DNA from: Methyloglobulus sp.
Lineage (GTDB): Bacteria > Pseudomonadota > Gammaproteobacteria > Methylococcales > Methylomonadaceae
Reading direction: 5' to 3'
Assembly (NCBI GenBank): GCA_013140405.1
Contig: JABFSV010000244.1
Coordinates: 1-6,974, forward strand
Length of the DNA: 6,974 bases
Numbering within the stretch: the stretch's first letter is position 1; every line of letters begins with the position of its first letter. Position numbers and translations under genes: made by a program. Shown here one piece after another: positions 1-6,321 of this stretch. Under the pieces are notes generated by a model. The model was not told where the DNA came from and searched no databases. It worked only from the letters and a program-made list of their open reading frames with translations.

Positions 1-95
1 TCTTGTGGTTTGAAAGTTTCAATGGCTTGTATGTCGCCCGTATCAGACACAACAACAGTCATTTCTCTGAGTTGTTCAAGTAAATTCTTTGCCAT
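1..95 (-). CDS. tal: Transaldolase, N-terminal fragment (runs off the left edge)
   Basis: Translating the minus strand from the ATG at 93-95 gives 31 residues starting MAKNLLEQLREM and continuing TVVVSDTGDIQAIETFKPQ. The segment V-x-D-T-G-D-I is the first beta-strand signature of class I transaldolases such as E. coli TalB (VVADTGDI); the Asp at residue 18 matches the catalytic Asp17 of that enzyme. Transaldolase moves a dihydroxyacetone unit between sugar phosphates in the cytoplasm and, with transketolase, regenerates ribulose 5-phosphate in the RuMP cycle. A Shine-Dalgarno-like AAAGGT lies about 9 bases before the ATG. The gene follows the 425-residue repeat protein by 174 bases on the same strand, so it probably closes the operon, although its own promoter in that gap cannot be excluded. 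Only about a tenth of the gene is visible; the active-site lysine lies outside. Confidence 0.88.
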   Translation of the reverse strand, partial: MAKNLLEQLREMTVVVSDTGDIQAIETFKPQ

Positions 96-190
96 AATTT
101 GTACCTTTCATAAAGTTATAATCTTTTGGGGGATAAAATGCTACCACAGAATCATGCAAAAGTGAAGGTTGCAGGGGCAACACAATACAA

Positions 191-242
191 TTTAACAGTT
201 GATTTTTTGCATTTTCATCGACTGATTAAGGCTGCTGTTAAA
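191..242. repeat. 8-base inverted repeat in the gap before tal
   Basis: TTTAACAG (191-198) and CTGTTAAA (235-242) are exact inverted copies 36 bases apart, in the 174-base gap between the large repeat-protein gene and tal. No T-run follows on the minus strand, so it is not a convincing terminator. It could be a weak RNA structure or an operator, or chance in AT-rich DNA. I see no good -35/-10 pair for tal; TATAAC about 25 bases before its start lacks a recognisable -35 partner. Confidence 0.25.
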
Positions 243-269
243 ACACCCCAAATCAATCACTTAGTAGCA

Positions 270-1547
270 TTAAGTTCTGTTTAACAAATAACGATCCACA
301 CTCGTTACTGTTGGCGTGGTGGCCGCTATCGACTTCACTGAATCTATTTGTTTTTCAAGATACCGTGATACACCTGTGATACTTTCTTTTGCTATTTCAC
401 TTGCCACGGCAACAACAGCCGCACTTTGCTTTTCAAGATATTTTGAAACGCCAGTCGCATTTGTAGGGATGAAATCGCTCGCAGGGATGAACTCGCCTTC
501 CAGGCATGTTTCAATTTCAACATTTATTATTTCTTGATCTTGGACAACACGCTGGTCGATCAGCTTGGCGACATTACTGCTACCCATCTGCGCTTGTTTC
601 GCCATATATTTTGCTACCCCAGAAAGAACAGGTTTGTTACTTTCAACGGCTGCTTGCACAGACAAATAGCGTGCCACACCACTAGGTACAAATTTTATTT
701 TGGGCGAAACCACTTTCACAACAGCTTGTTGCTTTGACAAATACCTAGCAACTCCCGTAGGGTTTGGTTTTTTACTCTGAGCTAGAGCTTGTTCCTGTAA
801 ATACTTGCCGACTTTGCTCAAAGTAATGACGGGCTTCTGGCTATCTAACACTATCTTTTTAGCTAAATATTTGGAAACACCTGTCGCTTTAGCTCTTTTT
901 TTTGATAATTCTGCCTGTTCTTGCATGTATCGACCTACACGGGTTACAGCGGGTGCTTCCACCTCATGTTCAGCTTGTGCTTGCGCTACCGTATAACTGG
1001 AAGACTCATAACAAGCTTCGGCCGCTGCCCTGGCAGCACTTGCAGCCGCTTCATCATTATCTCGATATTTTTGGATCATAATGTCCGCCGCTTTTTTTTT
1101 GGCGACAAGGTTTTGTTCCGCCTCATATCTGGCAACCCCAGTTAATGCCGAAAGATTTGGTTCAGCCAACTCTAGCTTGGTTAGATATTTTTCAACCCCT
1201 GATTTTTTAGGGGCAGACGGTTGCCTAGCTGCTTTGGCAAGATATTTAGAAACACCTGTCGGTGGAGGTGTATTCCTATCTGCTATAGTTTGCCGCAAAA
1301 CGTATTTTGCCACACCGGTCACAGATTGCTTTTCATTTTTTTTCATGTACTTAGCAACACTTGTAACCAGGGGTGTCGATACCAAATACTTGGCGACACC
1401 CGTCAGTCCATTCGGTTCTGTTTTTACAATCATCGGCAGTTGCTGTGTTTCTTCTTGTTGAATCTCCTGAACTTTGGCTCGTTTTACAAATAAAAAAAAG
1501 CCAGTCATTGCAGGAATAACTGCCCCGCCAAAGTTTTGTTGATTCAT
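270..1547 (-). CDS. Large TGVxKY-repeat protein, probable membrane-linked scaffold, function unknown
   Basis: This is a 425-residue protein with no recognised enzyme domain. Residues 6-20 form a short hydrophobic stretch (GGAVIPAMTGFFLF) followed by KRAK, which could be an N-terminal membrane anchor with the rest in the cytoplasm. From residue 49 to 420 the motif [T/S]-x-V-x-[K/R]-Y-[L/M] recurs 15 times, beginning at residues 49, 62, 77, 97, 116, 136, 202, 222, 244, 264, 289, 309, 365, 391 and 415, often followed by x-K/E-Q. Linkers are rich in K, A, V, S and Q and look flexible or weakly helical. Residues 165-192 are an Ala-rich insert. Residues 353-361 (FIPASDFIP) echo the YPASDFQP motif of the protein encoded just upstream. 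The ATG is 3 bases after that gene's stop, with AAGGGG 6 bases before it. Being between tkt and tal suggests a link to RuMP metabolism; scaffolding or docking is inference. An alternative is an envelope structural protein. Confidence 0.85.
   Translation of the reverse strand: MNQQNFGGAVIPAMTGFFLFVKRAKVQEIQQEETQQLPMIVKTEPNGLTGVAKYLVSTPLVTSVAKYMKKNEKQSVTGVAKYVLRQTIADRNTPPPTGVSKYLAKAARQPSAPKKSGVEKYLTKLELAEPNLSALTGVARYEAEQNLVAKKKAADIMIQKYRDNDEAAASAARAAAEACYESSSYTVAQAQAEHEVEAPAVTRVGRYMQEQAELSKKRAKATGVSKYLAKKIVLDSQKPVITLSKVGKYLQEQALAQSKKPNPTGVARYLSKQQAVVKVVSPKIKFVPSGVARYLSVQAAVESNKPVLSGVAKYMAKQAQMGSSNVAKLIDQRVVQDQEIINVEIETCLEGEFIPASDFIPTNATGVSKYLEKQSAAVVAVASEIAKESITGVSRYLEKQIDSVKSIAATTPTVTSVDRYLLNRT
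288..1403 (-). repeat. Array of 15 clear plus 2 decayed TGVxKY peptide repeats (coding repeat)
   Basis: The unit is about 6-11 residues, [T/S]-G-V-[A/S]-[K/R]-Y-[L/M]-x-K-Q, mostly spaced 19-26 residues apart (13 and 15 at the N-terminal end). The two long gaps each hold a decayed unit: IMIQKY ending at residue 161, exactly 20 after the preceding Tyr, and SNVAKL at 324-329. At DNA level the copies have drifted: the conserved Val is encoded by GTC, GTG, GTT and GTA in different copies, and Gly by GGT or GGA. The array is therefore conserved as peptide, not a recent tandem DNA duplication. Confidence 0.9.
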
Positions 1548-1550
1548 TTT

Positions 1551-2261
1551 TTACCCCTTTTTACGCATGTATTTTTCAACACCCGTAGCGGCTTGGCTTG
1601 CTGTTGATTTAGCTGACGAAACTTGGCTAGCCAAGTATTTTGCTACACCAGTGGCTCCGACAGATGCAGATGGTGCAACACTACTCTTGGCATTTTTTTC
1701 TACATATCTTGATACGCCTGTTCCAGAAACCTTAAGCACATACTTGGCAACGCCTGTAAGGCCACCGCTTGAAATTTTTGCAGCACTCGTTGCTTTTCCG
1801 CCTTGACCCGCCCCTACAACAGCGCTAGCACCTTTCTTGAACAATACAAAACCAGCCGCAGCCAATACGATCAAGCCCAACAGATAGCCCACTGAAGATT
1901 CTTCTTTTGGTGCTTCTACAACAGCAGCGCTAGAAGAAGCGTCAGCAACGTTGTTGGACGAACTGGATGCCGAAGCGGAACTAGGGCTTGATGCTGTATG
2001 TTGGTATTCTGCATCAGAATACAACACTTTAGGCTCGAAGTTTGCAGCGGGATACTGTGCATCACTGCTGCTCGAAGTACTCGATGCTGACGAAGAAGAT
2101 TTGGCTGAGACACTACCTTCAGATTGCTTTGCGGCCTCTTCATCCTGATAAACTACCTTAGGTTGGAAATCAGATGCTGGATATTTATCTTCCGCGCTCA
2201 CCACAGTACTAACCAGCAATAGTGCAGCAAATACACTTTTGGTCAAATCAATATTTTTCAC
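1551..2261 (-). CDS. Membrane-anchored TGVxKY-repeat protein with signal peptide, function unknown
   Basis: The reading frame stays open to a TTG at 2315, but I choose the GTG at 2261 (236 residues). It has GAGGGTG just before it, and the protein then begins with a textbook signal peptide (MKNIDLTKSVFAALLLVSTVVSA, residues 1-23), with cleavage likely before Glu24. The exported part has two copies of a Y-P-A-[S/A]-[D/N]-F-x-P-K-V-[V/L]-Y motif (residues 27-38 and 70-81), separated and followed by Ser/Ala-rich linkers. A membrane helix spans about 124-141 and is followed by KK, so the last 95 residues should be cytoplasmic. That tail has four TGVxKY units, at residues 169, 181, 204 and 226, the same motif as in the next gene. 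It lies 104 bases after tkt. A role as membrane receptor or anchor for a shared partner is inference; no family name is recognised. Confidence 0.85.
   Translation of the reverse strand: MKNIDLTKSVFAALLLVSTVVSAEDKYPASDFQPKVVYQDEEAAKQSEGSVSAKSSSSASSTSSSSDAQYPAANFEPKVLYSDAEYQHTASSPSSASASSSSNNVADASSSAAVVEAPKEESSVGYLLGLIVLAAAGFVLFKKGASAVVGAGQGGKATSAAKISSGGLTGVAKYVLKVSGTGVSRYVEKNAKSSVAPSASVGATGVAKYLASQVSSAKSTASQAATGVEKYMRKKG
1554..1559 (-). promoter_or_regulatory. Ribosome binding site coupling the two repeat-protein genes
   Basis: Read on the minus strand, AAGGGG sits 6 bases before the ATG at 1547, inside the final Lys-Gly codons of the upstream gene and directly before its TAA. Only three bases separate stop and start. 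Ribosomes ending the first gene can restart on the second, so the two proteins are probably made together. Confidence 0.7.
1569..1757 (-). repeat. Four TGVxKY peptide repeats in the cytoplasmic tail (coding repeat)
   Basis: The units are TGVAKYV, TGVSRYV, TGVAKYL and TGVEKYM, 12, 23 and 22 residues apart and joined by Ser/Ala/Lys linkers. They match the core of the 15-copy array in the adjacent gene, so the two proteins very likely bind the same partner or share one ancestor. Confidence 0.9.
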
Positions 2262-2282
2262 GCTATTCACCCTCATTAAGTC

Positions 2283-2312
2283 GTAATAAATAGGCAGAAA
2301 CCATTTTTTCAA
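2283..2312 (-). promoter_or_regulatory. Possible internal promoter for the two repeat-protein genes
   Basis: On the minus strand TTGAAA (2307-2312, five of six matches to the sigma-70 -35 box) is followed after 18 bases by TATTAC (2283-2288, four of six matches to -10). Transcription would begin near 2276, just before the AGGGTG ribosome site of the chosen GTG start. It overlaps a hairpin, so one of the two readings may be coincidental. Confidence 0.3.
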
Positions 2313-2329
2313 CAAGTTAACGGTTTCTG
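2295..2329 (-). terminator. Hairpin between tkt and the repeat-protein genes (attenuator or processing site)
   Basis: CAGAAACC and GGTTTCTG form an exact 8-base-pair stem, extendable to 11 pairs with one G-T pair, with a 13-base loop. It lies 37-71 bases after the tkt stop. There is no clean U-run after it, so full termination is unlikely. Partial read-through control, or protection of the hps-phi-tkt message, would fit. A 12-base palindrome ACAAAATTTTGT (2344-2355) lies between it and tkt. Confidence 0.4.
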
Positions 2330-2365
2330 TCCGAAGTTATGTAACAAAATTTTGTCTTGGCTGTT

Positions 2366-4360
2366 TTAAAGCACCGCTTCTACATGCTTGACCACATTTT
2401 CGACAGTAAAACCAAACTCCTTGAATAATTGCCCTGCTGGCGCAGACTCGCCAAAACGGTCTAATCCAACAATCTTGCCATTTGTTCCCACATACTTCCA
2501 CCAGCCATCTGTTACACCCGCTTCCACAGCAACACGTTTGCTGACTGATGAAGGCAATACAGATTCACGGTAGGCTTCATCCTGGGCATCAAACAAGTTA
2601 GTTGATGGCATGGAGACAACGCGGATTTTTTTACCTTTTGCTGCCAATTCATCAGCCGCTTTTATTGCCAGCTCTACTTCCGAGCCAGTAGCTATGATTA
2701 TTGCATCTGGTGCGCCGCTGGTATCTTTCAGGATGTATCCACCACGATAAATCGCCTTTATTTGCTCAGGTGTACGAGGTACATGAGGCAAATTTTGACG
2801 TGAGAACACCAAAACACTAGGGCCATCTTTGCGCTCTATAGCCGCTCTCCAAGATGCCGCTGTTTCAACTGCGTCACAAGTACGCCAGACTTGCATATTA
2901 GGAATCATCCGCAAGGTGGCAGTCTGTTCTACTGGCTGATGCGTCGGGCCGTCTTCACCCAGGCCGATAGAGTCATGGGTATAAACAAAAATGGAACGAA
3001 TGCCCATCAAGGCCGACATACGCACAGCGTTACGGGCGTATTCTGAGAACATCAGGAAGGTAGCGCCAAAGGGTATCAAACCGCCATGCAAGGCAACACC
3101 GTTCATGATGGCTGACATACCAAATTCACGGACACCGTAATTGACGTAATTGGCATCAGGCTTGTCAGCCCGCATGGGCTTGTAACCTGTCCATTCCGTC
3201 ATATTGGAGCAACCCAAATCTGCCGAACCGCCAAAAATTTCTGGCAGAAACTTTGCATAACCTTCAATTGCAGCCAACGAAGAAAGTCGGGTTGCAGTCG
3301 TTTTGGCCTCGTCATTCACAGCACTGATGAATTTATCCGCATCCGCAGCCCAGGTTTTAGGCAAATCGCCGTTCATGCGACGCTCAAATTCAACCGCTAG
3401 TTCAGGATACGCGGATTTGTAAGCGGCGAACTTGGCATTCCACTCTTGTTCAGATTTTGCACCTTTGGCTTTCGCATCCCAACCTGCATAAATTTCGCCA
3501 GGAATTTCAAATGCAGCATATTTCCAACCCAATTGTTCTTTAGTCAGGTCAATTTCAGGTTGGCCTAAGGCCGCACCATGGCAGGCATGGCTACCTGCTT
3601 TATTGGGCGAACCAAAGCCAATAATAGTTTTGCAGCAGATCATGCTCGGTTTGTCAGTGACGGATTTCGCAGCCTGAATCGCCTTAGCAATCGCATCGCT
3701 ATCATGCCCATCAACATCGGCAATGACATGCCAGCCGTAAGCTTCAAACCGTTTCGGGGTGTTGTCGGTAAACCAACCATCAACGTGACCGTCAATGGAG
3801 ATGCCGTTATCATCCCAGAATGCAATTAAGTTGCCTAAACCCAGCGTTCCAGCCAGCGAACAGGCTTCATGGGAAATACCTTCCATTAAGCAACCGTCAC
3901 CCAGGAACACATAAGTATTGTGGTCGACGATTTTGTGTCCATCTTTATTAAATTGGCCTGCCAATGCTTTTTCAGCGATTGCCATCCCAACGGCATTTGT
4001 AATGCCTTGACCGAGCGGCCCAGTGGTAGTTTCTATACCAGGTGCATAGCCATATTCAGGATGCCCTGGTGTTTTGGAATGCAGTTGACGGAAATTTTTT
4101 AACTCTTCGATAGGCAGTTCGTAGCCAGTCAAATGCAATAATGAGTAAATCAACATCGAACCGTGTCCATTGGACAGTACAAAACGGTCACGGTTAGGCC
4201 ACTTGGGGTTGACCGGGTTGTGCCGCATGTGGTCATTCCATAGCACTTCTGCTATGTCAGCCATACCCATCGGCGCACCTGGATGCCCAGAATTTGCTTT
4301 CTGTACGGCATCCATGCTCAAAGCGCGTATGGCGTTCGCTAGTTCACGACGCGAAGTCAT
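2366..4360 (-). CDS. tkt: Transketolase (EC 2.2.1.1)
   Basis: The protein has 664 residues, the usual length for bacterial transketolase (E. coli TktA 663), and looks complete. It transfers two-carbon units between sugar phosphates using thiamine diphosphate and Mg2+, and in the RuMP cycle rebuilds pentose acceptors from fructose 6-phosphate. Visible signatures are SGHPG with His26; SNGHGS with His66; PGH with His100; the cofactor motif GDGCLMEG (154-161) with Asn185; His261 in SHACHG; Glu412 in REFGM, matching the catalytic Glu411 of E. coli; and [15 protein letters not shown] (462-476), whose His474 matches the catalytic/substrate His473. CAGGAG lies 7 bases before the ATG. It follows phi by 122 bases containing hairpins, and is followed by the repeat-protein genes. 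Nothing is missing from the active site. Confidence 0.97.
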   Translation of the reverse strand: MTSRRELANAIRALSMDAVQKANSGHPGAPMGMADIAEVLWNDHMRHNPVNPKWPNRDRFVLSNGHGSMLIYSLLHLTGYELPIEELKNFRQLHSKTPGHPEYGYAPGIETTTGPLGQGITNAVGMAIAEKALAGQFNKDGHKIVDHNTYVFLGDGCLMEGISHEACSLAGTLGLGNLIAFWDDNGISIDGHVDGWFTDNTPKRFEAYGWHVIADVDGHDSDAIAKAIQAAKSVTDKPSMICCKTIIGFGSPNKAGSHACHGAALGQPEIDLTKEQLGWKYAAFEIPGEIYAGWDAKAKGAKSEQEWNAKFAAYKSAYPELAVEFERRMNGDLPKTWAADADKFISAVNDEAKTTATRLSSLAAIEGYAKFLPEIFGGSADLGCSNMTEWTGYKPMRADKPDANYVNYGVREFGMSAIMNGVALHGGLIPFGATFLMFSEYARNAVRMSALMGIRSIFVYTHDSIGLGEDGPTHQPVEQTATLRMIPNMQVWRTCDAVETAASWRAAIERKDGPSVLVFSRQNLPHVPRTPEQIKAIYRGGYILKDTSGAPDAIIIATGSEVELAIKAADELAAKGKKIRVVSMPSTNLFDAQDEAYRESVLPSSVSKRVAVEAGVTDGWWKYVGTNGKIVGLDRFGESAPAGQLFKEFGFTVENVVKHVEAVL

Positions 4361-4388
4361 ATTTATCTCCTGTGGTAATTTTTCTTAG

Positions 4389-4410
4389 TGTGACTTTCAC
4401 GCTTGTCACA
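4389..4410. repeat. Inverted repeat TGTGAC / GTCACA upstream of tkt
   Basis: TGTGAC (4389-4394) and GTCACA (4405-4410) are exact inverted copies with 10 bases between, starting 28 bases before the tkt start codon. They could form a small hairpin in the message or be an operator half-site pair. The spacing does not fit the CRP consensus. Confidence 0.35.
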
Positions 4411-4443
4411 TCAGATTTCTTGTTATTTAATGCCAGCAAATAC

Positions 4444-4469
4444 GAACGAACGGCTATCGCCATTCGTCC
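4444..4469 (-). terminator. Strong hairpin between phi and tkt
   Basis: In the transcript the arms GGACGAATGGC and GCCGTTCGTTC pair over 11 bases, with two G-T pairs and a GATA loop, starting 13 bases after the phi stop codon. Only a short GTATTT follows, so it is a weak terminator at best. In an operon it would more likely trim downstream expression, or stabilise the 3' end of a processed hps-phi message. Confidence 0.5.
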
Positions 4470-4482
4470 GTAAATCAACGGT

Positions 4483-5016
4483 TTATTCCAAATTAGCGTG
4501 TCTTTCTCTCATCACTTCTTCGGCTATCCCTTTTTCATGGATTATGTGTGAAACAATAGCTTCCAGGAAGATCAAGGTAGATAGTTCGAAAACTGTTCCC
4601 ATTGGCATACCGACCACTTTCCCGTATTGGTCAGGACTGCCGACAGCAAAGACAGCATCAGCCATATCACCAATCGTTGAGCTACTTTTAGCGGAAATCA
4701 GCACAATATTTGCACCGACCTTTTTCGCACTTTTGGTAAAGGCGATCAACTGCTCGGTTTCACCAGAACCGGAGATAATGATTAACAGATCTCCGTTCTT
4801 GATACTCGGCGTCACAATCTCGCCGACCACGCTGACATCATAGCCACCGTGCACCAACCGCATCGCAAAAAAATTCCCAACCAACTTGGAACGCCCTGCA
4901 CCAGCGATAAATATACGCCTCGCGCCATCAAGCATCTCTGTGAGTTTTACGTCATGCGACTTATCGGTCGCATCCAAGATGCTTGATATTTTATCTATGA
5001 TAAGTTTCTGATGCAT
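4483..5016 (-). CDS. hxlB: 6-phospho-3-hexuloisomerase (PHI)
   Basis: This 177-residue single-domain SIS protein is the normal size for PHI. It isomerises D-arabino-hex-3-ulose 6-phosphate to fructose 6-phosphate, the second step of formaldehyde fixation. Visible signatures are the sugar-phosphate loop GAGRSKLVGNFFAMRL (39-54), the SGSGET motif (82-87), the MPMGTVFELSTL segment (137-148) with the conserved Glu144 region, and the C-terminal RHANLE typical of this family. It begins 12 bases after the hps stop, with AAGG right after that stop codon, so translation is probably coupled to hps. Other SIS isomerases (GutQ/KdsD-like) have different tails and extra CBS domains; the adjacent hps makes PHI close to certain. 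Confidence 0.96.
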   Translation of the reverse strand: MHQKLIIDKISSILDATDKSHDVKLTEMLDGARRIFIAGAGRSKLVGNFFAMRLVHGGYDVSVVGEIVTPSIKNGDLLIIISGSGETEQLIAFTKSAKKVGANIVLISAKSSSTIGDMADAVFAVGSPDQYGKVVGMPMGTVFELSTLIFLEAIVSHIIHEKGIAEEVMRERHANLE

Positions 5017-5028
5017 ACAAAAGCCTTA

Positions 5029-5670
5029 TTATGCTGCGTCAACCAATTCACGAATCTCACGAGCCGCTTCTGCTGGTGATGGTGCGCCATAGATGGCCGC
5101 GCCAACAACGATAATGTTGGCACCTGCATGGACAACTTCTTGGGCTGTTGATTGCTTAATACCACCAGCAACTGAAATTCTGACTGGTAGGCCTAAGTTT
5201 GCAATATCACTCAAATCAGCAAACGGTGTGTGACCCGCAGCTTGTGCATCAAGACCAGTATGGACACCCATAATTTGTGCGCCTATGTCAGCACACGCGC
5301 GCGCGCAGCCAACTTTGTCATCAACATTGATCAAATCAACTTGAGCTTCTGCACCGTGTGCGTTAGCTGCTTTAACAACACCAGCAACAGTTGCAAGGCC
5401 AGAAACACCCAATACTGTACAGATATCAGCACCAGCTGCGTAGAAAGGAGTGGCTTCATATTCGCCAGCATCCATTGTTTTTAAGTCAACAAGAATTAAC
5501 TTGTCTGGAAATCTTGCACGCAATTCACTAACGAGCTTAACACCGTTATGTTTGATGCAAGGTGTTCCGATTTCAAAAATATCAACATAAGGAGCTACTT
5601 GGGTAGCAAGCCCTACTGTTGCGTCAAAATCTAAAGAATCTAATGCCATTTGAATTAATGGTTTTGCCAT
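5029..5670 (-). CDS. hxlA: 3-hexulose-6-phosphate synthase (HPS)
   Basis: This 213-residue TIM-barrel protein of the OMP-decarboxylase superfamily is the usual length for HPS. It condenses formaldehyde with ribulose 5-phosphate to give D-arabino-hex-3-ulose 6-phosphate, the key RuMP-cycle step, and needs Mg2+. Signatures: FEIGTP with Glu33; the superfamily D-x-K-x-x-D motif as Asp62-Lys64-Asp67 in VDLKTMD; GVHTGLD (135-141) with His137; and the phosphate-binding loops AGGI (168-171) and VGAAIYGA (189-196). The ATG is supported by CGGAG 8-12 bases upstream and by the MAKPLIQMALD start typical of the family. It is the first gene of the operon, with a good promoter upstream. The related 3-keto-L-gulonate 6-phosphate decarboxylase is the main alternative, rejected because of the adjacent phi and tkt. 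Confidence 0.97.
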   Translation of the reverse strand: MAKPLIQMALDSLDFDATVGLATQVAPYVDIFEIGTPCIKHNGVKLVSELRARFPDKLILVDLKTMDAGEYEATPFYAAGADICTVLGVSGLATVAGVVKAANAHGAEAQVDLINVDDKVGCARACADIGAQIMGVHTGLDAQAAGHTPFADLSDIANLGLPVRISVAGGIKQSTAQEVVHAGANIIVVGAAIYGAPSPAEAAREIRELVDAA

Positions 5671-5727
5671 GGTACTTGCTCCGAAGGTTATAATAATAGT
5701 TGCTTACATATTCGTTATGCGGCGGTA

Positions 5728-5757
5728 ACTTTAATGTACAAAGGGGACGAATGTCAA
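5728..5757 (-). promoter_or_regulatory. Sigma-70 type promoter of the hps operon
   Basis: On the minus strand a perfect TTGACA (5752-5757) is followed after 18 bases by TAAAGT (5728-5733, four of six matches to TATAAT). Transcription would start near 5721, giving a leader of about 50 bases with the hps ribosome site. GTTA and TAAC (5713-5728, 8 bases apart) flank the expected start region and could be part of an operator, but this is weak. Confidence 0.6.
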
Positions 5758-6020
5758 TGCCCAGCCGCCCCACAATCCAAAATGAACTTAACAAACACCT
5801 ATCCGATTTAGCTTTCAAGGGCATTTGTTTGAACTTACCCTTCTGCCTCAAGCAGTTGAATGAAGTGGACGTTCGACAATTATATTTAATTCTTTTTAAT
5901 CAATATTTTAGAAACTCATGCTTAGCACTACTACATCCAGGATACTGGAGCAATATACCAAGGCTTTGCCCTTACCCTAAGCCTTCAATGTTAATATCCC
6001 AGATTAACAAGCGTTTCTAA
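5751..6020 (+). CDS. Possible small divergent protein, 89 residues, unknown
   Basis: I do not recognise this protein. The ORF starts at the ATG at 5751, with AAGGGG 4 bases before it. A perfect TATAAT (5689-5694) with TTGCCA 19 bases upstream could drive it, although that pair overlaps the hps start codon. The product is soluble in appearance, moderately basic, with four cysteines (residues 26, 32, 57 and 73), an aromatic and Leu-rich middle (about residues 36-66) and the tail PYPKPSMLISQINKRF. No signal peptide or membrane helix is obvious. Its start codon overlaps the -35 box of the hps promoter on the other strand, so the two could interfere. Against it: short, no family match, and AT-rich intergenic setting. 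It may be a chance ORF. Confidence 0.3.
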   Translation: MSMPSRPTIQNELNKHLSDLAFKGICLNLPFCLKQLNEVDVRQLYLILFNQYFRNSCLALLHPGYWSNIPRLCPYPKPSMLISQINKRF

Positions 6021-6321
6021 TCGTATGATTTCCTGCTCTCTTGAGACATATCAAAACAACAACACACAAACGTGTCACCACGGGACTAATCCGAGACGAG
6101 GGTTGCAAAATCTTTTCAGCCTGACACTACCAGTATCGTTAGGCCAATAGCTAAAACGGGTATAGGCTGCTTGTTTCGTTCGTAGTGAATTCTACGGGCT
6201 ATTTCCAATAAATGCTCCGATGCTCGGCGCGGCATAACGGGAACAAGTCGTTTAGAATATCCTGGCTATTAATGTGCTATATACTTTACTTATCGTATTT
6301 TTCCATTGAATTATAACCACG
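6021..6321. other. Gene-free stretch with small hairpins
   Basis: I see no convincing gene or tRNA in these 301 bases. A hairpin at 6178-6199 has arms GTTCGTAG and CTACGGGC (8 pairs, two G-T) and loop TGAATT, with no clear T-run. Just outside, 5960-5985 has AAGGCTT and AAGCCTT with a 12-base loop. The sequence looks like decayed or spacer DNA between the RuMP operon and an acquired gene. A small RNA cannot be excluded. Confidence 0.4.
6275..6285 (+). promoter_or_regulatory. Possible extended -10 promoter for the GHKL ATPase gene
   Basis: TGC-TATATA (6275-6283), overlapping TATACT (6280-6285), resembles an extended -10 element about 37 bases before the start codon. No good -35 box lies at the expected distance. 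There is also no clear Shine-Dalgarno sequence before the ATG, so expression may be weak. Confidence 0.3.

Noticed and set aside
138..284. Plus-strand 48-codon ORF with GGGGG before its ATG
   Set aside because: It overlaps the 3' end of the large repeat gene on the other strand, has no recognisable features and no promoter; one good Shine-Dalgarno match is not enough.
1081..1461. Plus-strand ORF of 126 codons, and several smaller plus-strand ORFs across 316-1806
   Set aside because: They lie antisense to the repeat-protein genes, and their own repeated pieces (such as YFATPV) are just the complement of the TGVxKY codons. No ribosome sites of note.
288..1757. CRISPR array or DNA tandem repeat
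   Set aside because: The periodic similarity is in the protein. DNA units are diverged, short and unequally spaced, without identical repeats.
2262..2315. TTG start at 2315 or ATG at 2276 for the membrane repeat protein
   Set aside because: Neither has a ribosome site, TTG 2315 sits in a hairpin loop, and both add residues ahead of an otherwise ideal signal peptide.
4389..4410. CRP-type operator (TGTGA ... TCACA)
   Set aside because: The half-sites are 12 bases apart, not the 6 of the CRP consensus, and the site is inside an operon.
5624..5851. Minus-strand ORF of 75 codons overlapping the start of hps
   Set aside because: It crosses the hps promoter and leader and overlaps hps in another frame; it has no ribosome site.
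6138..6144. GTTAGGC resembling an integron attC core site
   Set aside because: No complementary RYYYAAC partner or paired L boxes at a suitable distance; a 7-base match is expected by chance.
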